From Bacteroidaceae bacterium (GTDB taxonomy: Bacteria > Bacteroidota > Bacteroidia > Bacteroidales > Bacteroidaceae): DNA of 64,000 bases. The stretch covers positions 1-64,000 of the forward strand of contig JAGCMB010000017.1 of NCBI GenBank assembly GCA_017646665.1, written 5' to 3'. A model generated the notes under the pieces. That model did no database searches. It had not been told where the DNA came from and saw nothing but the letters and a program-made list of their open reading frames with translations. This document shows, piece after piece, positions 8,750 through 17,519 of the stretch (positions are counted from its first letter, which is position 1; each line of letters starts with the position of its first letter). The position numbers and the translations under genes are program-made.

Positions 8750-11700
8750 ATGAGAATAGGAAAAATAATACTGTCACTGCTTTGTATATCATCAATGTTT
8801 TGTGCGAATGCGCAGGAAAGCAGTGTGAACGATACATATTTTACCCCATATAAATTGAATTATTTGCCGGCCGGTTCGCCTGCTTGGATGGCGCAGCTTG
8901 CCAATCCGCAGGGGCTCGACTATAATGCGATGGTAGACAGTTTTGAGGTCTATCTGAGCAACACCCCTGGTGCGCGATACAAATCGCGCGATACAAAACA
9001 GGTTGTAAACCACTTCCGCCGTTTCCAGAAGGCCTATCTGCCTTTTGTGCAGGCCGATGGTATAATCAGGTTACCTTTGGCAAGTGCCTATCACAGCGAC
9101 ATTGACAATGCTGCCGAGGAGGTTCGTCAGGAGCGTGCACGAAAGCGTGCCGCAGGTCGCAATGCCGCAGCACCGGTTGAGTGGAATGTGATTTCGCCAA
9201 TCATAACATACGACTATCTGCACAAGAAACTATCTCCTGCCCAGTCGAATATCCAGCGTATGAGAGCATCGCGTTCCAATCCGAATGTACTCTATTGCGG
9301 TTCGGAAACGGGGCTTGTGTTCCGCTCGAGTGATAAGGGCGAGTCGTGGCAGCCTTGCAACGACGGCGAATGGATGGCCGGCGAGATAACAACCATAGAT
9401 ATAAGCAACACAAACCCCGACCGTGTGCTTGTGGGCGCAGGCGGTGTCTTTTGGATAAGCAATGACGGTGGCGTGAACTGGGAGAATATTACTCCGGCAA
9501 AGGCTACATACGCACGTACCAGCAATGCCTGTTTCCACCCAGGGAATGACAATATAATCCTTGCCGGTGACCGCGCGCAGCTATGGCGCTCAACCGATGG
9601 CGGCAAGTCGTGGGAGTGGATGCTCGGTGGAATGGTGTTCGATATAAGATACTCTGTGCAGAACCCTGATGTCTGCTATGTCGCTATTGAGCAGGAGAAC
9701 ACCGTGAAGATGTACAAGAGTGTTGACGGTGGCGCATCGTGGAATCTGCTCACTCTCGACGGCCAGCCGCTCATCAGTGCTCGCATTGGTTTGAGCGAGG
9801 CTCCCGGTGGTGAGGATTATGTATATCTTTGGGCTTGTCGCAGAAATCATCTGTCGCAACCCGGTCCTCTCTATTTCAGTGGCCCGCCATTGCTCTACAA
9901 GAGTACCGACGGTGGTGCGTCGTTTACCGTAACCGATCCTACATCACAGATGGAGGCTGTTGACAAGAAAGGTGGCCAGGGATATTACGACCTTGTATGT
10001 ACGGCATCGGCTACCGACCCCGAGGTTCTGCTTGTGGGTATAATACAGCTCTATCGCTCAACCGACGGAGGCAAGACACTTGAGAACGTTGGCGGTTACT
10101 ATGGCCGTTTTGACCTGCATTGCGATATGCAGTCCATCCAGACCAATGGTGCCGGCGATACTTGGCTCTCGACCGATGGCGGTGTCATTTACAGCAATGA
10201 CTTCTTTCTGGCCGATGCGCAGCCGAAGCTCAATGGTCTATATGCTTCGGAGATGTGGGGCTTTGACCAGGGCTGGAACGAGGATGTTATGGTGGGCGGA
10301 CGCAACCACAATGGCAATATGTCGCAGATTGACCGCTACAATGGAGTTACGCTCTTGATGCGTGGCTCGGAACGTCCCACAGGTTATGTGTTCCTCTCCA
10401 ATCCGCGCAAGATTGCTTTCAGCGATTCCGAGAATGTGCTTATGCCCGATGACTGGCGCGATGAATTCGTTCCCTTCCTCGACTACTGGACCTATCCCAA
10501 GGAGTCGTCGCAGCACGGCTTCTACTTCGAGTTCGACCCACGTTATGCGCAGTGCTTCTATATTGTGCAGGAGAGTGACCGTGTAGATGCCAACACTCTT
10601 TGGCGTACACGCGACGACGGTGCTTCGTTCTCCTCGGTATATACATTCGACGACCCCATAAATGCAATAGCCGTGTCGCGTTCGAACCCCGACAAGATTG
10701 TGGCTTCTACTTGGGGACGCATATACTGGTCGCTCGATGCCGGTGCGACATTCACGGAGTATAACCTCCCCGACGAAATGACATATAGCATCTGCTATAA
10801 ATTGGCCATTCACCCGACCGACGAGAATGAGATTTGGGTTGCCGACGGCAATGCGGGCGGTTTCTGGCGCACAGTGGACAATGGCGATAGCTGGGAGAAA
10901 ATAGACAATGGCCTCACGATTCCCAATTGGGAGGGCAAGGTGGAGAAACACAGTATCGGCCGTTTCTTCCTCACCGGCAACGAGAAGAATGCCGCCTATG
11001 CAATTGCCCACACATTAGGATACCTCAATGAGACTTACAGCACCACACGCGGCCGTGTGCTATACCGCGATGATACCACCGACGGGTGGATAAACATCAG
11101 CGATGGCTTGCCAAAGGTGGTAAACCTGAACCGTATGCTACCGTTCTACAAAGAGGGTGTGATACGTCTTGCGACAAACAATGGCATCTGGGAACGTGAA
11201 CTTGTTGACCCGCAGTTCAGGCCCATCGCGCAGCCAATGATTCTGAATGCAGGCTCGGGCGACAATACTCAGAGCGGCTATCCACGCGAAATAAAGCTCG
11301 ACAGTTACAGTATAGTAAACCAGAACGGTGCCGAGTGGCATTGGGATATTCATCCTGCGCCGCTCTCAATTAGTGCCGACAATGTGCGCAACCCGGTGAT
11401 AACTATTGCTCCTGACCAGACATACGATATTGCTTTGACGGTAACAACCCCAGCAGGTAGTGATACTAAATGTATAAAGGGAATGATAAAGGGTAGCAAG
11501 CCTGTACCAGATGCGACATCTGTTGCAGCGGTTATGCAGGGCAAGGATTTATTGCTCAGCAGTGGCAATGTGGTTGTCCGCGGTGATGATTTCCGCTTCG
11601 TCCCACGTGACCTTGATGGCGAAGTATCGTTAGAGATATATGATGCAAAGGGTAATATTGTGTACAGCGTAGTGTCGCAGAGTGAAATAGAGGTCAGTAC

Positions 11701-11785
11701 CGCAGGGTATAGTGCCGGTATATATTTCTATATGGCAACAGATGTAGCCGGTTTCAAAAAGACCGGTAAACTGCTTGTCAAGTAG
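8750..11785 (+). CDS. Secreted BNR/sortilin-type beta-propeller protein, paralogue of the preceding gene
   Basis: 1011 residues with the same architecture as its upstream neighbour: signal peptide ending in NAQ, a conserved N-terminal SRDTKQVVNHFRRF segment, Asp-box repeats (SSDKGESW, STDGGKSW, SVDGGASW), a PKD-like segment (TYDIALTVTTPAG) and a C-terminal sorting-like domain ending GYSAGIYFYMATD...GKLLVK. Shared blocks such as LSEAPGGEDYVY and GWNEDVM.GGR show that the two genes arose by tandem duplication. They have diverged strongly, so the duplication is old. The gap of 5 bp upstream and 11 bp downstream supports an operon with the TonB-dependent receptor. Function unknown; the propeller could bind a protein or glycan ligand. 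Confidence 0.85.
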   Translation: MRIGKIILSLLCISSMFCANAQESSVNDTYFTPYKLNYLPAGSPAWMAQLANPQGLDYNAMVDSFEVYLSNTPGARYKSRDTKQVVNHFRRFQKAYLPFVQADGIIRLPLASAYHSDIDNAAEEVRQERARKRAAGRNAAAPVEWNVISPIITYDYLHKKLSPAQSNIQRMRASRSNPNVLYCGSETGLVFRSSDKGESWQPCNDGEWMAGEITTIDISNTNPDRVLVGAGGVFWISNDGGVNWENITPAKATYARTSNACFHPGNDNIILAGDRAQLWRSTDGGKSWEWMLGGMVFDIRYSVQNPDVCYVAIEQENTVKMYKSVDGGASWNLLTLDGQPLISARIGLSEAPGGEDYVYLWACRRNHLSQPGPLYFSGPPLLYKSTDGGASFTVTDPTSQMEAVDKKGGQGYYDLVCTASATDPEVLLVGIIQLYRSTDGGKTLENVGGYYGRFDLHCDMQSIQTNGAGDTWLSTDGGVIYSNDFFLADAQPKLNGLYASEMWGFDQGWNEDVMVGGRNHNGNMSQIDRYNGVTLLMRGSERPTGYVFLSNPRKIAFSDSENVLMPDDWRDEFVPFLDYWTYPKESSQHGFYFEFDPRYAQCFYIVQESDRVDANTLWRTRDDGASFSSVYTFDDPINAIAVSRSNPDKIVASTWGRIYWSLDAGATFTEYNLPDEMTYSICYKLAIHPTDENEIWVADGNAGGFWRTVDNGDSWEKIDNGLTIPNWEGKVEKHSIGRFFLTGNEKNAAYAIAHTLGYLNETYSTTRGRVLYRDDTTDGWINISDGLPKVVNLNRMLPFYKEGVIRLATNNGIWERELVDPQFRPIAQPMILNAGSGDNTQSGYPREIKLDSYSIVNQNGAEWHWDIHPAPLSISADNVRNPVITIAPDQTYDIALTVTTPAGSDTKCIKGMIKGSKPVPDATSVAAVMQGKDLLLSSGNVVVRGDDFRFVPRDLDGEVSLEIYDAKGNIVYSVVSQSEIEVSTAGYSAGIYFYMATDVAGFKKTGKLLVK

Positions 11786-11796
11786 TTGATGATTTT

Positions 11797-14001
11797 ATGA
11801 AAAAGATACTGCTGTTGTTCTTGGTATTGCCTTCAGTTCTGTTCTCTTTGGCGCAGGATAGCCTCTCCTACAAGCTCGATGAGATTGTAGTGTCTGCAAC
11901 CCGTTGGTGTCGCGAGAGCCAGGCACAGCCCGTGAAGGTTACACGATTGTCGTTCGATGAGGCTAATGCCTTCAATCCGCAGACGGCAGCCGATGTGCTG
12001 GGGCTTACAGGTGAGGTCTTTGTCCAAAAAAGCCAGTATGGTGGTGGTAGTCCAATGATACGTGGCTTTGCCACCAACAGGCTGCTGTACAGCATTGATG
12101 GAGTGCGTATGAACACTGCAATATTCCGCTCGGGTAACATACAGAACGTAATATCGCTCGACCCCTTTGCTGTTGCCGACAGCGAGGTGCTTTTTGGTCC
12201 CGGTGCTGTGGGGTATGGCAGCGATGCAATTGGTGGAGCTATGGTCTTTTCTACCCTTGAACCACGTTTGTCTGTTGGGAATAATCCTCTCTATTATGGC
12301 TCAGCAACGGTGCGAACGGCAACGGCTTCGAGCGAACTCACGGCGCACGTTCACGCGGGAGTGGGGTGGAAACGTTGGGCATTGCTCACAAGTTTTACCT
12401 ACTCCTCCTTCGGCGATTTGAAACAGGGAATGCACGGTCCTGAAGAGTATGTTATGCCCTATGTTGTCGTTCCCGGCTTTGCAGCCGACGGTACGGTCGA
12501 GGATTTGGTAATTGACAATGTAGACAAACGCAAGCAGACACCAAGCGGCTATTCGCAATATAATTTTATGCAGAAGGTGCGCTACACACCCGGTGGTGGA
12601 TGGAATCTTGAATATGCATTTCATATTAGCGAAACGTCAGAGTATGCCCGCTACGACCGTCACCAGCGTCTACGCAATGGCTTGCCACGCTATGCCGAGT
12701 GGAATTATGGCCCGCAGTTCTGGATGATGAACCATCTGCGTGCCGAACATGTCGGTGGAGGTGTTGTGTACGACTCGATGAGGGTGAACCTGGCTTTGCA
12801 ACGTTTTGAAGAGAGCCGCATTAGCCGCGACCTCAACAAACCACGCCGCGAAACGCAGAGCGAGTCTGTCGACGCCTGGAGTGCCAACGTCGATTTCATA
12901 AAGTCGCTTTCCGACGGGCTTTCAATTTCATACGGTGCGGAGTATGTGCAGAATAATGTGCGTTCAAAAGGCGTGGCGACAGATATTGTGGCAAATACAA
13001 CAGAGCCTATGGCGGCGCGTTATCCGAATGCCGAGTGGTACAGCGCCGGTATCTTTGCGCAGGCCGAGTGGCATATTACCGACAGGCTTAATCTTGCAGC
13101 CGGAGTACGGTATAATCATTATTTTATAGATAACGACTTCTCCAACGTGGGGTTTGAAATACCTTTTGAACCCAAACAGTTCTCCTCGGCCGGTAGTGTG
13201 AGCGCGAATGTCGGGCTTAATTGGCGTCCATCGTCGGGCTGGCTCTTTCGCTTGAACTATGCTCGTGGTTTCCGTGCGCCCAATGTCGATGATATGGGAA
13301 AACTGTTTGATAGTGCCGACGGTTGTGTGACTGTTCCCAATCCGGCACTGAAACCCGAATATGCCGATAATGTGGAGCTTGGTATTGCAAAGCACATAGG
13401 CTCGTTCCTGAAATTTGATGTAACAGCCTATTATACCCACCTCACCGATGCTATTGTACGTCGCGATTTCCTCTTCAATGGTAGCCCCACAATGGAGTAT
13501 CAGGGTAGCGAGTGCCGTGTGCAGGCGTTGCAGAATGCTGCCACTGCAAATGTGTGGGGTGTTCAGGCCGCTGTAGATGCAAATTTAAAGTGGTTCTATG
13601 CCGATGCACGTGTCAGTTGGCAACGCGGCTTTGAGGAGATGGACAATGGCGATGTTTCACCCTCGCGTCACGTAGCACCGCTCTTTGGGCGCGTTGCTGT
13701 GGGTTTCAGGAACGAACGGTTGACAATTGAGGCTTATGCCGCTTTCCAGGCCGAGTGCGCCGCTGCCGATATGCCGGTAGAGGAGCGCGACAAAAAAGAA
13801 ATTTATGCACTCGATGCAGATGGTAATGCCTACTCTCCTGCCTGGTTTACGCTTAACTTGCGTGCCTCGTTGCAGCTGGAGCGTGGACTCTCGCTAAATG
13901 CGACGATTGAAAATATTGCCGACAAACGCTACCGCCCATACAGCTGTGGCATCAGTGCCCCTGGTAGGAATGTTACAATGAGCCTGACGTATAGTTTATA
14001 G
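11797..14001 (+). CDS. TonB-dependent outer membrane receptor
   Basis: Outer-membrane beta-barrel transporter of 734 residues. A signal peptide (about residues 1-20) precedes LDEIVVSATR, a TonB-box/plug start, then the plug motif MIRGFATNRLLYSIDGVRM and EVLFGPGAVGYGSDAIGGAM. The C-terminal part carries the RGFRAPNVDD and NPALKPEYADNVELGI motifs of the barrel and ends in LTYSL. The plug sequence is closest in style to haem/haemoglobin or cobalamin receptors rather than to SusC proteins, and no SusD gene follows. It is last in the operon with the two propeller proteins, which could capture the ligand that it imports. Ligand identity is an inference only. Confidence 0.9.
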   Translation: MKKILLLFLVLPSVLFSLAQDSLSYKLDEIVVSATRWCRESQAQPVKVTRLSFDEANAFNPQTAADVLGLTGEVFVQKSQYGGGSPMIRGFATNRLLYSIDGVRMNTAIFRSGNIQNVISLDPFAVADSEVLFGPGAVGYGSDAIGGAMVFSTLEPRLSVGNNPLYYGSATVRTATASSELTAHVHAGVGWKRWALLTSFTYSSFGDLKQGMHGPEEYVMPYVVVPGFAADGTVEDLVIDNVDKRKQTPSGYSQYNFMQKVRYTPGGGWNLEYAFHISETSEYARYDRHQRLRNGLPRYAEWNYGPQFWMMNHLRAEHVGGGVVYDSMRVNLALQRFEESRISRDLNKPRRETQSESVDAWSANVDFIKSLSDGLSISYGAEYVQNNVRSKGVATDIVANTTEPMAARYPNAEWYSAGIFAQAEWHITDRLNLAAGVRYNHYFIDNDFSNVGFEIPFEPKQFSSAGSVSANVGLNWRPSSGWLFRLNYARGFRAPNVDDMGKLFDSADGCVTVPNPALKPEYADNVELGIAKHIGSFLKFDVTAYYTHLTDAIVRRDFLFNGSPTMEYQGSECRVQALQNAATANVWGVQAAVDANLKWFYADARVSWQRGFEEMDNGDVSPSRHVAPLFGRVAVGFRNERLTIEAYAAFQAECAAADMPVEERDKKEIYALDADGNAYSPAWFTLNLRASLQLERGLSLNATIENIADKRYRPYSCGISAPGRNVTMSLTYSL

Positions 14002-14123
14002 TCTATGGAAAAAATGATGTAGTACCTGAATTTTCCTGGCGATGTTAATCTCTTATGTTGCCGAAATAGAATCTTTTTAGACCTCTGAAGAATTACATAA
14101 TTTAAATATAGGATTATATCTTG

Positions 14124-14153
14124 TTGAGTTTTAAGAACTTTTTCATATCTTCG
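14124..14153 (+). promoter_or_regulatory. Bacteroidetes-type promoter (TTG-N19-TATCTTCG)
   Basis: -33-like TTG at 14124-14126 and -7 element TATCTTCG at 14146-14153, separated by 19 bp. The ATG of the downstream reductase begins 4 bp later, so a transcript starting about 7 bp after the -7 element would be essentially leaderless. TTCG replaces the consensus TTTG. Confidence 0.55.
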
Positions 14154-14157
14154 CGCC

Positions 14158-15027
14158 ATGAAAAAGATACTTGTTACCGGTGCGAGCGGTTTTGTAGGTA
14201 GCCGCTTTGTGGCGCGTTGGCGCAATGAATATTCTGTTCTCACTCCATCACACGCAGAACTTGAAATTACTGACCGTGAGTCGGTCAACAGCTATTTTAT
14301 GCAGCACACACCCGATGTGGTGGTGCATCTTGCGGCGTTGTCGAACACCGGATATTGCGAGCAGAACCCCGATGAGAGCTATCGTGTGAATGTAGAGGGC
14401 GCAGCGAACATTGCGCGTGCTGCGGCTCTGTGCCGTGCAAAAATGATATTCTTTTCGAGTGACCAAGTGTATAACGGCAACCTCGAAAGCGGATTGCTAA
14501 ATGAAGATGTGCGTGTCGCGCCCGAGAATGTATATGGCCGTCATAAGCTCGAGGCCGAGGAGCGTGTGCTCTATTTCAACCCCAATACCGTTGTGTTGCG
14601 TGCAACGTGGATGTATGACCGTGAGCGCGAGGGTATGCCATCGCACGCCAATTTTGTGTTGAATATTGTCAGAGCGATAAAGGAACGCAAGCCAATAGTG
14701 TTCCCCGTGCGTGAGTATCGTGGTATTACCTGGGTACGTGAGGTGGTTGAATTTCTGCCTTTGACGTTCAATTTGCCATCGGGCGTATATAACTATGGTG
14801 CCGAGAATGATGTGAATACATACGAGGTGGCTTGCTGTTATTGCGAAATGCTTGCAGGCTTGCAGTCGGGCGCACTGCTGTCCCCCGATTATGACCGCTA
14901 TCCTGAGCACGAGCGTAATTTGTCTGTTTCCACCGATAAGATTTTCCGCGTATCCGGTGGCACAATCTGTTTTAGCAATACGATATCAGGGCTTCGGCTT
15001 TTCGTTGAGATTGGGAATGAATGTTGA
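14158..15027 (+). CDS. RmlD/SDR-family NAD(P)-dependent sugar-nucleotide reductase or epimerase
   Basis: Cytoplasmic extended short-chain dehydrogenase of 289 residues. The N-terminal GASGFVGSRF is the GxxGxxG dinucleotide motif; HLAALSNTGYCEQNP and FFSSDQVYNG are the segments typical of dTDP-4-dehydrorhamnose reductases; YGRHK supplies the catalytic Tyr-x-x-x-Lys. No rhamnose-pathway neighbours (rmlA, B, C) are present, so a role as dTDP-4-dehydrorhamnose reductase is not secured and it may act on another nucleotide sugar. It has its own promoter overlapping the start region and is separated from the TonB receptor by 156 bp. Confidence 0.8.
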   Translation: MKKILVTGASGFVGSRFVARWRNEYSVLTPSHAELEITDRESVNSYFMQHTPDVVVHLAALSNTGYCEQNPDESYRVNVEGAANIARAAALCRAKMIFFSSDQVYNGNLESGLLNEDVRVAPENVYGRHKLEAEERVLYFNPNTVVLRATWMYDREREGMPSHANFVLNIVRAIKERKPIVFPVREYRGITWVREVVEFLPLTFNLPSGVYNYGAENDVNTYEVACCYCEMLAGLQSGALLSPDYDRYPEHERNLSVSTDKIFRVSGGTICFSNTISGLRLFVEIGNEC

Positions 15028-15091
15028 TGTCGTGTATCGTCCTTTGTTTGAATGATATAAGAATGTTCCTTTGTGGGATTGTCAATTATTG

Positions 15092-15130
15092 TCCGCTCTT
15101 GTTGTGTTTTTAATATTAACAGGAGCGGTC
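15092..15130 (+). terminator. Stem-loop downstream of the reductase gene
   Basis: CCGCTCTTGTT (from 15093) pairs with AACAGGAGCGG (15118-15128), with one G-T wobble and a 14-nt loop. No clean T-run follows immediately, so efficient intrinsic termination is uncertain. It lies 65 bp after the stop codon. Confidence 0.4.
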
Positions 15131-15250
15131 AAGTCTTAAAAAGAACTATAAAATCTCCGTTTTATTACGCTAAAATCTTATTTTCAGCCTGTTAAGTGAT
15201 ATTTTGTGTATTTTTTTAGTTAAAAAATTTTTTGATTATATAAAAAGTTC

Positions 15251-15258
15251 TAATTTTG
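15251..15258 (+). promoter_or_regulatory. -7 element TAATTTTG of the kinase/FHA cluster promoter
   Basis: Exact TAnnTTTG at 15251-15258, 65 bp before the first gene of the cluster. The best TTTG upstream (15231-15234) is only 16 bp away, so the -33 element is weak or the promoter needs an activator. The surrounding 200 bp are strongly AT-rich. Confidence 0.55.
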
Positions 15259-15266
15259 CAAGACAC

Positions 15267-15285
15267 CTCCCTTTTGTTTCGGGAG
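15267..15285 (+). promoter_or_regulatory. Small hairpin in the 5' leader of the kinase/FHA cluster
   Basis: CTCCC (15267-15271) pairs with GGGAG (15281-15285) around a 9-nt loop, starting about 8 bp after the -7 element. It would sit at the very 5' end of the message and could stabilise it. Confidence 0.35.
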
Positions 15286-15322
15286 ATGATGAAAATATTA
15301 ATAAAAGAATAAGCATATTGTT

Positions 15323-16141
15323 ATGAGATGTGATAATTGTGGTTGGATGAATCCTGAAGGGGTTGAGTGTTGCCAAAAATGTAATCAGAAGTTGAAGGCT
15401 ATTCACGTTGAAGAGCCAAGTGTTGTCCGCGCACCAAAACCTGAACCAGCACAAGTGTCTGCTCCGGCAGTAATAAATTGTGATAAGTGTGGCCGTGAGT
15501 ATTCGTTGCAGATTCCGGCTTGCCCTCATTGTGGTTTCTCTAATCCTAAATTCAAGGAGAGTCCGGAACCCGTTGCCCCCAAGGCTTTTGATATGAACAA
15601 GACTGTTGCTTTTGGTGCCGGAATGGCTGCACCTCAGCCAGCAGCTCCTGTTGAAATGCCTCAGATTGCAGAGATGGACAAGAGTGAATTGAAAAAGACT
15701 ATGGTTGCCGGTAGAGAAACTCCGGCGACATCTCCTGTTCCCTCTACAATGCCTCCTTTTGCAACTCAGGACAAGAGTGAGCTTAAAAAGACTATGGTTG
15801 CCGGAAGGGAAACACCGTCAGCGCCACAGATGCCTCCTGTTGAAGCTCCACAATTTACACCTCCTGTAATAGAGCAGAGTGAACTCAAGAAGACAATGGC
15901 GGCTGGTGATTTGGCCTCTTTCCAGATTCCTGGCTACGTTGCTCCTAAAGTCGCTGACGCAGATTTGCAACATACCGTGATTGATGCTCCTGCCGTAGAT
16001 GCTGCTTTTGAATATAGCTTACAGTCTATGGATCACGGCACACAGAGTGTTGTGTCGTTGACTATAACTGCTTCGTCTGATATCTGTCTGAAGGCTGGTG
16101 ATATAATCCTTATCGCAGGAATGAGATACCGTGTCATTTAA
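15323..16141 (+). CDS. Double zinc-ribbon protein with five FHA-target-like Thr motifs
   Basis: 272 residues, no signal peptide, therefore cytoplasmic. Two zinc ribbons open the protein: CDNC...CCQKC (residues 3-20) and CDKC...CPHC (about 54-73). The middle is Pro/Ala-rich and carries DKSELKKTMVAGRETP twice (from residues 119 and 150) and a third variant EQSELKKTMAAG from 184. Related motifs occur as MNKTVAFG (Thr94) and LQHTVIDAP (Thr218). Thr94, 126, 157, 191 and 218 thus sit in a common [KH]-T-[MV] context. The C-terminal 60 residues look like a small beta-rich domain ending AGDIILIAGMRYRVI. The gene is first in the cluster, 10 bp before a kinase-FHA gene. I infer that the motifs are phosphorylated and bound by FHA domains. 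No named family recognised. Confidence 0.8.
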   Translation: MRCDNCGWMNPEGVECCQKCNQKLKAIHVEEPSVVRAPKPEPAQVSAPAVINCDKCGREYSLQIPACPHCGFSNPKFKESPEPVAPKAFDMNKTVAFGAGMAAPQPAAPVEMPQIAEMDKSELKKTMVAGRETPATSPVPSTMPPFATQDKSELKKTMVAGRETPSAPQMPPVEAPQFTPPVIEQSELKKTMAAGDLASFQIPGYVAPKVADADLQHTVIDAPAVDAAFEYSLQSMDHGTQSVVSLTITASSDICLKAGDIILIAGMRYRVI

Positions 16142-16151
16142 TCGTAACGAT

Positions 16152-17480
16152 ATGATGAACAAGACTGTAATACCTAAACGAATCGATTATTCGGATGGAC
16201 AGGTTGTCCTTTCTAAATATAAGATTATAAAAGCTCTTGGTGACGGAGCTTTTGGACAGGTATATAAGGTTTCGGACTTGCAGACGAACCAGGTATATGC
16301 TCTCAAGCTGTTGCGCTTGTGGGATGTTCCATCAGAAATTAGACAACCTCTCATTGACAGGTTCGATATGGAGTTCAAGACGGGCTTGATTCAAAGCCGT
16401 TATCTTGTTCATTCCTATGACTATGGCTTGCTTGAAGGTAATCCTTATATAGTAATGGAGTTCTGCTCGGGTGGCGACCTCTCGTCAAAAGTCGGCAAGA
16501 ATGATATTGATATATCAAAAGTATCGAGCGAGATTCTCGGTGGTTTGAACGACCTTCACTCCAATGGTAAGGTACACCGAGATTTGAAACCCGAGAATGT
16601 CCTCTTTAAGGCCGATGGAACAGCGGTGCTTGCCGATTTTGGTATTTGTGGCGACCGTAACAAACGAATGACCGAAAGAAATATCTTTGGAAAACCATAT
16701 CAAATATTCGGAACTTATGCGTATATGCCTCCCGAACAGGTGAACAGAGCCAGAGGCGAGGCAACTGTGTTGCCGACAACCGACGTGTTCTCTTTCGGAG
16801 TTATGCTGTATCAGTTGCTTACCGGTAAGTTGCCATTTGGCCCACTTGAAGACCAGAATGACCTTGTGCGTTATCAGAAACGCGGAAAGGCCGGTGATTG
16901 GGACCGTAACGCATTGATGTATGTGGAAAATGGAAGGGCTTGGGAAGTGGTTATTGAAGGATGTCTGCAACCTAACTTCAAGGAGCGATTCCAGAATGCA
17001 AATACAGTGTTGCGTCTTTTGCCGCAGTCGTCACATATAATGTCGCAGTCCGTGAGGCCGCAGGTCGTTGCTCCGGCACCAGTTGTTCCGCCAGCACCCC
17101 AGGCTCCGGCAGCCAATGCTTCTCTTGTATTGAAAATAATGCACGGCGAGGAGTTTGGCAAAATCTACAACTTGACACAGATGGCTGTGAGTACAAATAG
17201 AAAGCTCTTCACAATGGGCCGTACTTCACAAAACGATATACACATAGTGGAAACACAAAGCTCATATATCTCCCGTTTCCATTGCGTCTTGGAAACAGAT
17301 GCAAATTTCCGTGACTGGCGTATCATTGACGGACAGTGGCGTCCCGACGAGAGAGAGTGGGTGCGTTCGACCAACGGAACTTATGTCAATTCAACCGAGG
17401 TGACCGAGAAGGGCTTTTGGATGCAGGCCGGCGATATAATATCCATTGGTGATACAAAACTTAAACTTGAACAACAATAA
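16152..17480 (+). CDS. Ser/Thr protein kinase with C-terminal FHA domain
   Basis: Cytoplasmic Hanks-type kinase of 442 residues. With the ATG at 16152 the glycine loop GDGAFG starts at 31, the ATP lysine is Lys52 (YALKLL), the catalytic loop HRDLKPEN starts at 142 and DFG at 162; TYAYMPPEQ follows the activation segment. A Pro/Ala linker (about 303-322) leads to an FHA domain with GRTSQNDI (356-363), SRFH (374-377) and NGT (408-410). The N-terminus MMNKTVIPKR repeats the NKTV motif of the preceding zinc-ribbon protein, a likely autophosphorylation site. A GTG at 16131 would add seven residues but overlaps the upstream gene; ATG at 16152 is preferred. No transmembrane segment, unlike the second kinase of the cluster. 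Confidence 0.92.
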   Translation: MMNKTVIPKRIDYSDGQVVLSKYKIIKALGDGAFGQVYKVSDLQTNQVYALKLLRLWDVPSEIRQPLIDRFDMEFKTGLIQSRYLVHSYDYGLLEGNPYIVMEFCSGGDLSSKVGKNDIDISKVSSEILGGLNDLHSNGKVHRDLKPENVLFKADGTAVLADFGICGDRNKRMTERNIFGKPYQIFGTYAYMPPEQVNRARGEATVLPTTDVFSFGVMLYQLLTGKLPFGPLEDQNDLVRYQKRGKAGDWDRNALMYVENGRAWEVVIEGCLQPNFKERFQNANTVLRLLPQSSHIMSQSVRPQVVAPAPVVPPAPQAPAANASLVLKIMHGEEFGKIYNLTQMAVSTNRKLFTMGRTSQNDIHIVETQSSYISRFHCVLETDANFRDWRIIDGQWRPDEREWVRSTNGTYVNSTEVTEKGFWMQAGDIISIGDTKLKLEQQ

Positions 17481-17519
17481 ATTAAACAAACCTATTTATA
17501 AACCTAAACATTTATTACT

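Noticed and set aside
10238..11011. 257-codon open frame on the minus strand
   Set aside because: Antisense to the second beta-propeller gene; no supporting signal.
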